Notes under the pieces: model-generated
Database searches by the model: none
What the model saw: the letters and a program-made list of their open reading frames with translations, nothing else
Told to the model about the DNA's origin: nothing
Made by a program: the position numbers and the translations under genes
Shown: positions 48,705-61,200 of the stretch, piece by piece
Layout of the letters: each line of letters starts with the position of its first letter
How positions within the stretch are numbered: the stretch's first letter is position 1
DNA from: Saccharum officinarum
Taxonomy: Eukaryota > Streptophyta > Magnoliopsida > Poales > Poaceae
NCBI GenBank assembly: GCA_020631735.1
Contig: CM036162.1
Span: 87,803,852 to 87,867,851 of the forward strand
DNA: 64,000 nt
Direction: 5' to 3'

Positions 48705-49375
48705 ATGTTATGATGTTCATGCAATATACATGTGATGTTCTATAATGTATTTTGTGATGTTCACCTGGTATACAATGATACTCTATAATGTATTTTCTGA
48801 TGTTCACATAGTATACATGTAGTGTTCTGTGATGTTTTTTTCCAGTGTTCACGTAGTATACATGTGATGTTCACGTAATATAAATGTGATATTCATGTGA
48901 TACACATGTGATGTTCACATAATAAATTCAATGTTTTATGATGTATTCTATGATGTTCACGTGTTATACATATCATGTTTTGTGATGTATTTTTGCGATG
49001 TCCATGTAGTATACATGTGATATTCTACCATATATTTTGTAATGTTCACATGGTTTACATGTGATATTTTGTAATGTATTTTTGTGATGTCCACGTAATA
49101 TATATGTAATGTTTAAGCAGTAAACATGTGATGTTCTATGGTGTATTTTTTTAATGTTCACGTGATATACATGTGATGTTCCATGGTTTTTGGTGTTGTT
49201 CACGTTGTAATGTTCATGTAGTAAATATGGGATGTTCTATGATGTATTTTTGATGTTCACGTGGTATATATGTGATGTTCTATGATGTTCATAAGTTTTA
49301 TGATGTTCTATGATATTCCCGTGATATATATTTTAATGTTTTATAATGTCCACGTAATATATTTTTTTTATGTTT
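48705..49375. repeat. Degenerate tandem repeat (about 40-45 bp unit)
   Basis: The words GATGTTCACGTAGTATACAT, GTGATGTTCTATGATG and TATTTTTGTGATGT recur in order many times with variation. The copies are diverged and the unit length drifts. Translation gives repeating His/Tyr/Ile-rich frames on the minus strand (48973-49203), which I treat as artefacts. Confidence 0.75.
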
Positions 49376-49668
49376 TTCCTATTTTTGATATTCTTTTACG
49401 AGGATGGAATGTTTTTTCTTAGACTTAAATGGGATGATATGGTTTATTAATACCATAAATACTCCATATTTAAATAATCATCCACATAGTGTAGTGGTGA
49501 GGAATGATTATCTTTAATTTTTTCATCCTGTGTTTGACCTTTTCCGCACATACTATTGTTTTGTTTCTACTTTGTAATCTTTTTTCTTCCTCCACTATTG
49601 TCTCTGTGCGCTCGCTTCTGTGGTGCTCGATTGGAGAGTCAGGACCAATAAATATCAGCTGATTTGTG

Positions 49669-49706
49669 AAAATAAAATAAAATAAAATAAAATAAAATAA
49701 AATAAA
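49669..49706. repeat. (AAAAT)n microsatellite
   Basis: About seven to eight copies of the pentamer AAAAT. Confidence 0.9.
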
Positions 49707-49869
49707 TGGAGCAGTAGATAAATATCGTCCACTCTCTGGGCTTCTACATTATTCTACCAAAGTCTCGGCTAACAATATTTAACTGCTGATCTTATTCGTT
49801 TGCTAGAGTAGCCATGAAGCTTTAGTTACAGCTGCTAGTACTTGTCAGGTTGCTTGTAGTATTTTAAAG

Positions 49870-50393
49870 GATTAAGTCCACTTTTGGCCCCTAAACTATT
49901 TGGTTGGTCTAATTTTAACCCCTAACTGTAAAACCGTCTACTCCAGGCACCTCATGTTTTGAGACTGTTCACTTGCAGCGCCTGAGCGCGTCGGAGGCTA
50001 CTTCAGCTGACATGCATTTGGTTTTGACCCGCCATGCTGGCATGGACCGCCACGCCGAGTGGGTCAAAACAGAGGCCGGCCCGCTCACCTCTGTCCTCTT
50101 TCCTGAACCCTAGCGTGTTCAGTCGCCTCTCCCCACGCCGCCGTCTTATCCTCCGCCGTAGGGCCACCGAGGCCCCGTCGTCTCCTTCGCCTTCCCCACG
50201 TCCGTAGTCGCCCCTGCAGTCTTATGGACCTGAAGGATTGAAATGGAGAGGACGAAGACAATCAGGTACGACTGAATTCTTCTCCATTTGTGCGTGCAAT
50301 ACGGATGGATCTCCAAAGTTTTTTCACGATTTATTGTTGCCATGTGCGGAACCTATGATTCGTAGCCCTGAGCGTCTATTTTCTGCTATAGGA
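49870..50393 (+). other. Probable 5' region of the truncated MULE-related gene
   Basis: AACCCTAGCG and a CT/CG-rich leader-like segment lie at about 50106-50220. A short ATG frame (50243: MERTKTI) ends at a possible donor, AG|GTACGA (50265). A good acceptor, TCTGCTATAG, ends at 50390, just before the main exon. The intron is inferred. Confidence 0.35.
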
Positions 50394-51073
50394 ATGGACC
50401 CTTTAGAATTTCTTGCTGTTCGATTTTACTTTGGTGGTGTGTTTTTCAATGATGGGAAGAAGCTTCATTATCTCGGTGGAAAAGAGGAGTTGTCATTCAT
50501 AGATCGTGACAAAATCTTTTTGCCTAAAGTAATGGGGCATCTTAGAGACCATTACAATGCAACAGATCCTGTTATTCTACATTGGTTGTTCCCTGGCAAG
50601 CAATTAGTAAACGGGCTCAGAGTTTTGGTAGATGACCAGGCTTGTTTGGAGATGTGCCAATGTATTTCTGATGTAGGGGCTGCAGATATATTTGTGGAGC
50701 TTATTGCAGTAAATGGTGACGACCAGTCTACTGACTTGGAGAAATTTGCTCAGTATCTGTCATCTCTAGAACAAGTTGAGAAGGACGCAGTAGGATGTAC
50801 TAATTATTTGAATTGGATTAGAGACAAGGAGGGTGAAAATAAGGTTGTTAAGACAAAGAAGTTGATTATGCAAAAAGTGTCAGTTAATGAATCAACTCCT
50901 CTGCAGGCCGACCACAGTTCAGATATGGATAGTGAAAGTGACAGAGATTACTTGCATGGTGATGATGAGAGTAGTGAAGAGGATGAAGAGCAGTCCAAAT
51001 TAGAGCCGATCTGAAGGAGTTAAAGAAGAAATTGCATGCCAGAGGCATGGTGGTGGTTGATGAGGAAGGGCAT
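50394..51073 (+). pseudogene. Truncated MULE-related gene with PB1-like N-terminal domain
   Basis: Main frame 50394-51014, starting MDPLEFLAVRFYFGGVFF. It has the conserved pattern LHYLGGKEELSFIDRDKI, LPKVMGHLRDHY and LHWLFPGK that I associate with the PB1-like domain at the start of many grass Mutator-like transposase proteins. An acidic Ser/Asp/Glu-rich tail follows (SSDMDSESDRD). At about 51003-51007 the frame shifts. In the next frame the coding text continues (KELKKKLHARGMVVVDEE) up to the LTR inserted at 51074, where the gene is cut. The MURA catalytic region is missing from the window. Nucleotide identity to any family was not tested. Confidence 0.6.
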
Positions 51074-52558
51074 TGTAACACCCCAAGGTGTTAGACTTGC
51101 AGTTGGCATTTGCATTGCATGAGCCTAAGCATCATTTGTTGATATATGCGCATGTAACATATGTGATGCACTAGTGCAACATGTGAAACATGCCTTACAT
51201 CCCATGAGAACTAGTGTTTATGCAACATACAAATGCAACATATGCAACACATCTATGAAACATGTGGAACACCATAGTGAAACATTAGAAACATGTACAT
51301 TGCAACAACAAATTGAAACAACTAAAACAAGGTGGTGAAACAATTGATGCATTGTATTGTTTTATTTGTTTTCTAGCTTGTGATGTTTGTACACTAATGT
51401 AACCCCTAAGTAAAGTGGTTGGTTAGCCTCTAAACAACCTTAGTTACACTTAGGACGACTTTTGGAACAATGTTCATGTAGACAAAAGTGTCAATTTAAG
51501 CCTCCAATTGATAGTTTGACTTGTTCCTCCATCTAGACCTCTTTTATTTGACTATTTAAAAAGTACTTGCTAGAGATCTTGCATGTCAGTGCAACCTTTA
51601 GCAAAGTTGTAGAAAATTTTATAAGGAACAAAAGTTGTAAAGGTGACAAATCTTGAAAAGGTGCACAACATGTCAAAAAATGTCTAACAACCCAGAAATT
51701 CCCTGTTGTTAGCCATCCTGAAAATTTCTAAGTGTTGGGGTCGAATTTCAGTTTCGTGTGCTCGACTTTGGAGCTCTATATATTGTGATCTAAGCTGAAC
51801 CAGCTCAAGCTCGTATTGAAACTCTTGGAGTCCTCACATCCCTCTACGACTTTGTCAATTACGACTCGGCCTAATTCAGGCTCGTTTGCAAGTTAATCGA
51901 CGTCGAACTTGCCCTGACAGGCGGACTCAGCTTCAACTGAATCGTTTTCAGTTTGAAAACGAGCTGATGCTCGTGGCCGACAGGGCCAGGTCGCGCACGC
52001 CATGTGGCGTCCGTACGTCGTCGGGAGGTCGCGGTGTCAGGCCAGAGCGGCATTATGACGACGCCAAACCCCGTTGCTGTCTTCATTTATCTTCTCCTCG
52101 CTCTCTTCGCCGTTCCTCTCGCCCTGCTCGCCGCTGGGGAGCACGTCTCCATCGCCGCCATGGCTCTTTCGTTCGAGCTCAAGTCGTGAGCAGCGCGTCC
52201 TCCAGCATCTCAACGCCTCACGCCATCCTTCCTGCTTCCTTTGGCCGCCTTCACCGAATCACCGCTGTCGCGCAAACCAGGGCCACCGGCAGCCAGCCGA
52301 GGCTTGCCAGCCCGAGCCACCCGCCATGGCACTGCTACCGCCGTGCCGTGCTGCTGCTGCTGGGGCGCTGCTGGGGTGCTGTTGCTGCCGCGGACGCGTG
52401 GCCCTTGGCTGCCGCCGGCAGCCGGCAGGCCGAACTGGCCTCCTTCCCTTCGGCTTTCACGGTGACGACGCACGCCTCCCATTCTCTTTTGTCTGTTCAG
52501 TTCGCATGAACGGGAGGAAGAAGACCGGGTGGGAGTATGACATGTGGGTCCCGCCCGA
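51074..52558 (+). mobile_element. 5' part of an LTR from a second gypsy-like element
   Basis: Starts TGTAACACCCCAAGG, the same TGTAACACCCC opening as the complete LTRs downstream, but the rest differs. It interrupts the MULE-related frame and is itself interrupted at 52558 by the next element. An AACATATG/AAACATG-rich segment lies at 51140-51300. The remainder presumably lies beyond the window. Confidence 0.55.
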
Positions 52559-55348
52559 TGTAACACCCCAAAATTTGCAAATTTTTCAAATAGGATTCAA
52601 TGAATTAATATTGTATTTTGATGCTCATAAAAACATAGGGAGATAATATTTTCCTTAAAGTTAAAATTTATCACAAGACTTAGAAACATGTTTGATGCAT
52701 CCATGCTGTTGCATAATTGTCTTTGTGATGATTGGTTTACAAATCAAAGTTCAAATGGTTTCAAATCTATTTGAAAATGCTTTTGGAAAATGGTTTTACA
52801 AAAAGGAAAAGAAAAAGGAAAACTTTTCTCTCCCTCTCTTCTTCGGCCCAGCCCGAAGGGCTCTTCCCTTCCCTCTTTTCTCTCAGGCCGAGGCCCATTT
52901 CCAGCAGGCCGGCCTATGACGCAGCCCAGCGCAGCAGCAGCTCTCCTCCTCTTGCTGACACCGACATGTGGGCCCGCCTCGTCAGCCGGCGTCCCCTATC
53001 TCTTGCCCATGCCCGGATTGAGCTCGAACCCGAGCAGGAGTTCGGCCTCCCCACGCGTCGAGCCTTGTGTGCTTCCCAAGCAACCCGCGCTCTTATATAG
53101 CGAAGCCCGCACGCTCGCAACCCTTTCCAAACCCTAAAGCGTAAGCGCCGCCTCGCTTTGAGCCTGCCCGAGCCACCGCAAAACCCTAGCCACCGCTGTT
53201 GAAGTCGAGTTCGACGAATTCGTCGTCAATTCGTCCCGGAGTCCATCGCCGCCGTCGCACGTCGCCCCGCTCCTCCGATCCGTCTCAGCATTCGATTACC
53301 GCGCAGGTGAGATCGGGTGAAGTTTTTTTTTCGATTGGTGGTGGTCCCGATCCGTTTCGTGCTCTATAGGACGAGTTTCAATCTTGCCGGCCATGTCTGC
53401 TTGCCGCCGGCCATGGTGACCGCCGTGAGGGTCATCGTCTCCGGCGAGTCTTCCCCTGTCTCGCCCCGATCTAATCTGGCATGTCCATGTTGGATCCAAC
53501 GGTTCCAGATCAATTGTACCCCTTCGGGGTCTGTTTTACAAAAGAAACCCTATCGTTTTAATTATAGAACCCGCAGTCCAAAACGGATTCCTTATACTAC
53601 GCTTCCCCGTTTACAAAGCGTATTTCCGGCGGTTTTTATTCAAAATACGTTTTCCAGCATTTACAGTTTTGCCACTAGGATTGTTTTGGTCATAAAATCT
53701 TCGTTTTAACTCCGATTTGATCCGTTCAAGTTGCGTTAGGTTCGTATTTGCGAGCTCTACATGTTAGTGTAGTTGTACAGTTAGTTTTGATAATTTATTT
53801 TTCGAGGTTATAATTAAGTATTTATTTATCTATAGGAAATCTTAGAAAATTCATAACTTTCACGTTTTAACTCCGAATTTGGTGATCTTTGCGTCTGTGT
53901 GATCGTAGAAACGTGTAGAAGAGTTTTATAAGCTTTTATTACTGTTTTGCTACTGTTGGTGTACTGTTCTAATTATATCTCTTTGTTTGCTTCGTGTATG
54001 TTTGATTGGATGCATGTGTGTTGTTGATTGATGATCGAATATAGAAGGTGAGCAGTATTTGGACGATTCGGAGTATTACTTTGAGCCAAGTCAGCAGTAT
54101 CACTTGGAGAGCTTTGATCAAGGCAAGTATAACACAGGACTATCCTTGTTACCTATACATTGAATTATCATACATATGCATGTGCTTACCTTGACAACTT
54201 TAGAGATTATAACTTAGTGATTGTTATCTTGATTCCTTGTCAACCTTGGGAATGCATATGGGTAGCTACTGCTAGTGCTTAAACTAAGAACAATGATCTT
54301 GTAATTTGATTAATGGATTAAGCAATCAACTATTAAGATGATTTTATTGTTGTTAAAAGGGGGCTAGAGCTTGTGTATTAATTTGATGCTCTGGTTTCTC
54401 TCCATAAGGACTTATCTGTAAGTGATAACCGGGATATACAGTACAGCTGTGAGGGCTATATGGCTCTGGCTTTAGTTGTTCAAGAGACCTTTTCTAGCTT
54501 GTTAGAGGTTACCTTAAATGGCGTAAGAATGGCTTGCCATGTTGGGTGTAGTCCGAGCCCCTGGCCTAGTGTGTATAGGCTGCGGTTGTTGTGCCACAGG
54601 GAAGGGGGGTTCTACATCTGCCTGCCGAGTGAAATCTAATGGCCCTAACTTGTTAGACGAACTTTTGAGTGGCTTTATATGGTTCTCGGGTGTTTGGGCT
54701 TGATCTCCCCACTCATTTGGAAATCATGACTTACAGTGAAAGTGTACACCTCTGCGCAGAGTTAAAAACTGGTATACTAGCCGTGCTCACGGATACGAGC
54801 GGCCTTGGGGATTCTTATGGAATAGTTGATCATAACTGTTATATCATGCTTAATTATTGTTGATTATTATTATGCTCATGTTAATGCTATTCATTATCCT
54901 TATTACAATTGATCATTGGTTCTTTAATGGGAAGTGGTTTATCTTGATGCTACTCAATTGCTAATGTATGATTAAAAAGCTAAACACAGTTAAACAGTGT
55001 CTAGCCTTTTTGAGCCTCATGAACCCTGTGTTATATTTGTGGAGTTCGACATGAACTCACCCTTGCTATTTCCACCATAACAGATGAAGATAATGAGGAA
55101 GATTATCGGAATGAGTACTAGTCTTGGTGTCAACCAGTCAACCGTGTCCCTGTGTGGAGTTTCCGCTGAAGAATTACTATTAGTTATTATTACCTATCGT
55201 TCAAGACTATGTCTTAAATACTTATTCGTTATGTAATAAGCACTGTGATGATACTTTGTAATTTGTCAACTTATGTGTGCGACTGTTTCCTGGGGCGCAC
55301 ATGAGTCTTTTATGCATCCTATTTTTGTCCTTAAAAATGGGTGTGACA
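52559..55348 (+). repeat. 5' LTR
   Basis: Begins TGTAACACCCCAAAATTTGC and ends GGGTGTGACA. TATATA at 53094-53099 is the likely promoter. A strong donor-like CAG|GTGAGA lies near 53307. Confidence 0.95.
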
Positions 55349-55351
55349 GAT

Positions 55352-55363
55352 TGGTATCAGAGC
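55352..55363 (+). other. Primer-binding site (initiator Met tRNA type)
   Basis: TGGTATCAGAGC, complementary to the 3' end of plant initiator methionine tRNA, 3 nt after the 5' LTR. Confidence 0.95.
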
Positions 55364-55537
55364 CGTGTTGACTGTAGGACGTAAGCCTAGTTAGAATGGT
55401 CGTTAATAGCATCCATACTCCATTTAATTCATGCTTCCTCTTTTCACCTTGTTAATTACTAAAGTTCTATGCTTCCTCTACTTTATTCCATTGCGAAAAT
55501 ACATTGATTCTATCTAATCTATGTCTAAATTTTATAG

Positions 55538-56241
55538 ATGCCTCCTCATCCCCGTTTGTCAGCTGCACAGTACGTTGCTCGTTTCAAACCTCAGGAACCG
55601 TATGAAGATGGTGAGCAAGAGCTATCTGATGCTGAATCAAGAGTTGGTGATACACCAATAGAGAATGTAGTTATGGGATGGACTACGAAGTTTCATATCA
55701 TGGTTCCTAAAGCTGATGCTTTCTTCCATGACATGTTGACAAGAACATTGGACAACTACTACTACGACTGGGAAGCTACGTTGGAGTATCGTAGTGCAGA
55801 GTATAGTCATCCATGGATGGATTCCTATTGGGAAACAGAGTTATGGGTTAAGAAAAGGGATCCTACCACTAAGGAGCCTAAGGTGGAGTCAAAGTTATTA
55901 CCAGAGTGAGCCGGGCAACTGTGGAGATAAGCATGGAGGATGTCGCTTTCAATGCATTTGTTTACTACCATGGTCTACGCTCGGACAAGACGTTAAAGGG
56001 TGCACTCCGGCATTTTCCTTGTTTCTTACATGACAAGGGTATTTGGACGGTGCCGCCTGCAGATGATTCCTCCTTGACTTTACAAGCTACGGTGGGATTA
56101 GCTCGTGAATTGACTCTCCATGAGGTGGATTTGAAGGATGAGTTGCTGAAGGAAAAAGAACTTAAGGAGCAAGCTTATAAGGAGATTGACCAATTAAGAG
56201 CGGAGTTAGGTCGTCCCAAGATTTATGAGAAGCTTAATTAG
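55538..56241 (+). CDS. Extra ORF upstream of gag (orf0-like), frame broken
   Basis: Two overlapping frames, 55538-55909 and 55906-56241, read as one protein of about 234 residues if one base is missing near 55906. The start MPPHPRLSAAQYVARF follows the leader. The second part ends in a charged helix (LKDELLKEKELKEQAY) that looks like a coiled coil. It matches no enzyme I know. Some grass gypsy elements (RIRE3/RIRE8 type) are reported to carry an additional ORF, orf0, in this place. Function unknown. Confidence 0.6.
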
Positions 56242-56946
56242 GCAATAGGAAAAATCCCTATGTAATAGGAACGATAGTAGTTGCGAGTTAACTTTAAGTT
56301 TGGATTGTTTTAAGAGTCAGTTTGTGGTGTGAACAATTGTGTGATTGATGGATTGTTATTATGATAATGTGTGATTTGGATCTTTGTAATGTGTGCTGGA
56401 GTTTTGTAGACATGCCTACAAGTTCCATGGTTAAGAATATTAAGTTTGATCAAAATATATTAGTTGAATATGAGGTTAACTTAGTTCTGTCCTTTGCTGA
56501 TTTTTGGATCAGTCTGGGATGTTTTAGAAATAACTTAAAATCCGTTCATGGGAAATTCAAGAAATTTTATTGGGAATAATTAGACTTCTATATCTTTCCA
56601 ACCCCACAAGAATCACTTTAATATCTATTATGAGCTAAGAGATATACCTGTTCCAAGTTAGAGTTACTGCACAGTCTGGAATTCTGAAACAGTTTCGGTT
56701 AAGTTCAGTTTTTGGCCAATTTATTGACAGAATCAGAAAAAATGTTGTGAATAAAAGTTGTAGATAATTTTGAAAGCTTTCCAACCATGTAAAGATCATC
56801 TGAATTGGACGTCTGTAGCTCGAGATATGACAGTTTTACTGAGTTGCTGAAATTGGAGCTTGTCCAGAGAAATCAGATTTTGCTTATCTATTGAATACAT
56901 CATCTCGGATCGTACTGAATTTCAATTTCTGTGTTTTTGGAAACAG

Positions 56947-57876
56947 ATGTCAGGCAGAGGTCGTGGCAGAGGTCGTGGTGGTGCTAACATACCCATTACT
57001 ATGGAGGAACTCATGCAAACTCAGAACCAGATGATGCAGATGTTTATGCAGCACATGCAGAACAATCCCGCTGCAGGAGGACCACCGCCTGTGCAAGTGA
57101 GGGATAAGCGTGGAGAATTTTTAAAGGGACGCCCTCCAGTGTTTTCTCATGCTGCTGATCCTTTAGAGGCAGATGATTGGGTGAGGGCAGTGGAGAAACA
57201 ACTGAATATAGCCCAATGCAATGATATGGAGAAGGTGTTATATGCATCTGGTCAGTTACAGGGGACAGCTCAGACTTGGTGGGAGTCGTATCAAGCTGCA
57301 CGCCCTGACAATGCTCCTCCTATCACTTGGAATGAGTTTGTTAGAGATTTTCGAGCTCGTCATATTCCTGAAGGTATAATTGAGCTGAAGCAGGAAGAAT
57401 TCAGAAACCTTAGGATGGGACAGATGAGCGTTAGTGAATATCATGATAGATTTACCCAGTTGGCTCGCTATGCTCCTAATGAAGTAAGAGAAGATGCGGA
57501 CAGACAACGTCTCTTCTTGAAGGGAATTTATTATGATCTTCGCTTGCAGTTGAAGGGGAACAACTATGCTAGTTTTCAAGAGCTGGTAAATAAAGCTATT
57601 GTGCTTGATAATGAGCGCAGAGAGATGGACAGGAAGAGGAAAATGAAGGTACAAAGCTCAGGAAGTAACAACCGTCAGCGCACTAATTCTCAGCATGGTT
57701 TTCATCAGAAGTTTCAGGGACCGGTTAGTCAATGGAATCGCAATCCGAATCAGAGATGGTCCCAGAATTGGCAAGGTAATCAGTCACAACAGCGTTCATC
57801 ATATCCACAACGTCAACAGTATCAGCAGACTGGGCAACAGACTCCTCGCACTGGGAATTCCAATGTTACCCCATGA
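56947..57876 (+). CDS. gag (capsid) protein
   Basis: Starts at MSGRGRGRGRGGANIP. The frame is open further upstream, but this Met fits the family. It contains the retrotransposon gag core (ADDWVRAVEKQLNI, WWESYQAARP, FRARHIPEGI, FRNLRMGQMSVSEYHDRF), then a Gln/Asn-rich tail. The frame ends at 57876 by a shift at the C run 57869-57872, before the zinc knuckle, which is in the next frame. Confidence 0.88.
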   Translation: MSGRGRGRGRGGANIPITMEELMQTQNQMMQMFMQHMQNNPAAGGPPPVQVRDKRGEFLKGRPPVFSHAADPLEADDWVRAVEKQLNIAQCNDMEKVLYASGQLQGTAQTWWESYQAARPDNAPPITWNEFVRDFRARHIPEGIIELKQEEFRNLRMGQMSVSEYHDRFTQLARYAPNEVREDADRQRLFLKGIYYDLRLQLKGNNYASFQELVNKAIVLDNERREMDRKRKMKVQSSGSNNRQRTNSQHGFHQKFQGPVSQWNRNPNQRWSQNWQGNQSQQRSSYPQRQQYQQTGQQTPRTGNSNVTP

Positions 57877-58268
57877 AGAATAGTGCTCCCAGCACTCCTA
57901 CTAGATGCTTTGTCTGCGGTAAAGAGGGGCATATGTCTTATCATTGTCCTGAGAAGCAGAATCAGCAGACTCCTCAGAGCCAGAAGAGCAACCAGAAGCA
58001 ATCTGGTACTGGAAGGGTGAATCACGTGTCTTCTGATACAGTTCATGATGCACCAGAAGTTATGATTGGTACGTTCAATGTACATTCCACTCCCGCAACT
58101 GTTCTTTTTGACTCTGGAGCATCTCATACATTCATATCCAACATTTTTGTTAAAATGCATAGTATACCCATGCTAGCTATGAAAGAATCTCTCTTAGTAA
58201 ATTCACCTGGAGGTACCATGCAAACCAGTAATCGTTGTCTTCCAATTAGTATGGTATTAAGGGGGTAG
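57873..58268 (+). CDS. Zinc knuckle and aspartic protease region
   Basis: [14 protein letters not shown] is a CCHC knuckle that ends the gag part. [13 protein letters not shown] is the retropepsin active site (DSGA). The frame overlaps gag by ATGA and ends at the G run 58261-58265. The same protein continues in the pol frame. In intact relatives gag and pol are usually one frame, so both breaks look like single-base losses. Confidence 0.85.
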   Translation: MKNSAPSTPTRCFVCGKEGHMSYHCPEKQNQQTPQSQKSNQKQSGTGRVNHVSSDTVHDAPEVMIGTFNVHSTPATVLFDSGASHTFISNIFVKMHSIPMLAMKESLLVNSPGGTMQTSNRCLPISMVLRG

Positions 58269-58288
58269 AGTTTAAGATAACTCCTATA

Positions 58289-61200
58289 GTGTTGAGGACA
58301 TCTGGTATTGATGTGATATTGGGTATGGACTGGATGAAGCAAAATCAGGTAGAGATTCAGTGTCAGCAAAAAGTGGTAGTTGTGAATGCACCTAATGGAG
58401 ATAAAATCAATGTGAATGTAGCAGTGCAGAAGCAACCAACCGCTGTGGTAAATCAGCTTGAAGATACTATTAAGGAGAATTCAGTGATTGAGGAATTTCC
58501 GGATGTCTTCCCTGATGAATTGCCAGGTATGCCACCTGACCGAGACATTGAATTTCTTATTGAATTACTTCCTGGAACTGCACCTATAGCCAAACGACCA
58601 TATAGGATGGGAGTAGATGAATTAGAAGAACTTAAGAAACAAATTAAAGAATTACAAGAAAAAGGTTTTATTAGACCTAGTTCATCACCTTGGGGAGCAC
58701 CAGTTATTTTTGTTGATAAGAAAGATGGTGGTCAGAGGATGTGTGTTGATTACCGGTCACTAAATGAGGTAACTATCAAGAATAAGTATCCTTTGCCCAG
58801 GATTGATGACTTGTTTGATCAGTTGAGAGGTGCTTGTGTGTTCTCTAAGATTGATTTACGTTCTGGTTATCATCAGTTGAAGATTCGTGTTTCTGATATT
58901 CCAAAGACAGCTTTTACTACAAGGTATGGATTGTATGAGTATACTGTTATGTCATTTGGATTGACCAATGCACCTGCATACTTTATGTACATGATGAATA
59001 AGGTGTTCATGGAATATTTGGATAAGTTTGTGGTAGTGTTTATTGATGATATACTGGTATTTTCCAAGACAGAGGTAGAGCATGCTGAACATTTGAGGTT
59101 GGTATTGCAGAAACTTAGAGAGCATAAACTGTATGCGAAGCGAAGTAAATGTGAGTTTTGGTTGAAGGAAGTTTCTTTCCTTGGTCATATTGTTTCTAAT
59201 GGAGGGATATCAGTGGATCCAGGTAAAGTAAAGGATGTATTAAATTGGAAACCACCTATTGATGTTAGCGAGATTCGTAGTTTCTTGGGATTAGCTGGAT
59301 ATTACAGACGGTTCATTGAAGGGTTTTCTAAACTTGCTAAACCTATGACATCTCTGTTAGAGAAGAATGCCAAGTTTGTGTGGTCAGATAAATGTCAAGC
59401 TAGTTTTGAGGAGTTGAAAAAGAGGTTGACTACAACGCCTGTTTTGGTTTTGCCAGATTTGAGTAAGAAGTTTTCTATTTATTGTGATGCTTCTCGTCAA
59501 GGTTTGGGATGTGTTCTTATGCAAGAAGGCAGAGTTGTGGCTTATGCATCTAGGCAGTTGAGAAAGCATGAGTTGAATTATCCTACACATGATTTGGAGT
59601 TAGCAGCTGTAGTTCATGCTTTAAAGATTTGGAGACATTATTTGATTGGACATAAGAGTGATATATACACTGATCATAAGAGTTTGAAGTATATTTTCAC
59701 TCAGTCAGATCTGAATTTGAGGCAACGCAGATGGTTAGAGTTGATTAAGGATTATGATATTGAGATACACTATCATCCTGGTAAGGCTAATGTAGTAGCT
59801 GATGCTCTTAGTAGGAAAAGCTATGTTAATGAGATACAGACATTGACTATGACTAGTGAGTTATGTGCTGAATTTGAATATTTGAATTTGGGAATTGTTA
59901 CTAATACAATGGAATTAGTGATAGAGCCTACCTTAGAGCAAGAAATTTACAAGGGGCAGTTGAAGGATGAGAAACTAAAGAAGATAGCGGAAGATATAGT
60001 GATTGGTAAGTCACCAGGCTTTCGAATGGATGATAATGGAATTTTGTGGTTTGGAAAGAGGCTGTGTGTACCTGAGGATCAAACTGTTAGACAGGCAATT
60101 CTTCGCGAAGCTCATGAGTCAGCTTATTCTATTCATCCTGGTAGTACTAAGATGTATTTGGATCTGAAACAGAAATATTGGTGGGTTGGATTAAAGCGAG
60201 ATGTGGCTGAGTATGTGGCATTGTGTGACACTTGTCAGAGAGTGAAAGCAGAGCATCAGAGACCTGCTGGATTGTTACAACCAATGAAGATTCCTGAATG
60301 GAAGTGGGAGGAAGTTGGTATGGATTTTATAGTAGGGTTACCTCGTACTCAGAAAGGTTATGACTCTATTTGGGTGATAGTAGATCGGTTAACCAAAGTT
60401 GCTCATTTTATACCAGTTAAGACTACTTACCATGGACCAAAATTGGCAGAGTTGTATATGGAGAGAATAGTCTGTTTGCATGGAGTACCAAAGAAGATTG
60501 TATCTGATCGAGGATCACAGTTTACGTCGCATTTTTGGAAAGCTGTGCATGAATCATTGGGAACAAAATTGAATTTTAGTACAGCATATCATCCACAGAC
60601 AGATGGACAGACTGAAAGGACCAACCAGGTATTAGAGGATATGTTGAGAGCTTGTGCATTGCAATATGGAACTAGTTGGGATAAGAGTTTGCCTTATGCA
60701 GAATTTTCTTACAATAACAGTTATCAGCAGAGTCTTAAGATGGCACCGTTTGAAGCTTTGTATGGACGTAAGTGTAGAACTCCATTGTTTTGGGATCAGA
60801 CGGGTGAATCTCAGGTGTTTGGTACAGATGTTCTTAGAAACGCAGAAGATCAAGTGCGAGTGATTCGTGAGAATTTGAGAGTAGCACAGTCTCGTCAGAA
60901 GAGTTATGCTGACAATAGAAGAAGAGATTTAGTTTTTGAGGTAGGTGATTATGTCTATTTGAAGGTGTCACCTATGAGAAGTGTGAAGAGGTTTAACATG
61001 AAAGGTAAACTAGCACCAAGGTATGTTGGACCATTTAAAGTTATTACTAGACGTGGGGAAGTTGCTTATCAATTAGAGTTGCCTGAGAATTTATCTGGAG
61101 TACATGATGTGTTCCATGTTTCACAACTTAAGAAGTGTTTGCGTGTGCCTGAGGAGCAAATACCTTTAGAAGAGTTGACTGTTAAGGAAGATCTTACATA

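Noticed and set aside
48973..49203. Minus-strand frame with repeating Thr-Ser-His-Val-Tyr units
   Set aside because: Translation of the degenerate tandem repeat; not a gene.
48705..49375. CRISPR-like regular repeats
   Set aside because: This is plant nuclear DNA. Units are degenerate and contiguous, without distinct spacers.
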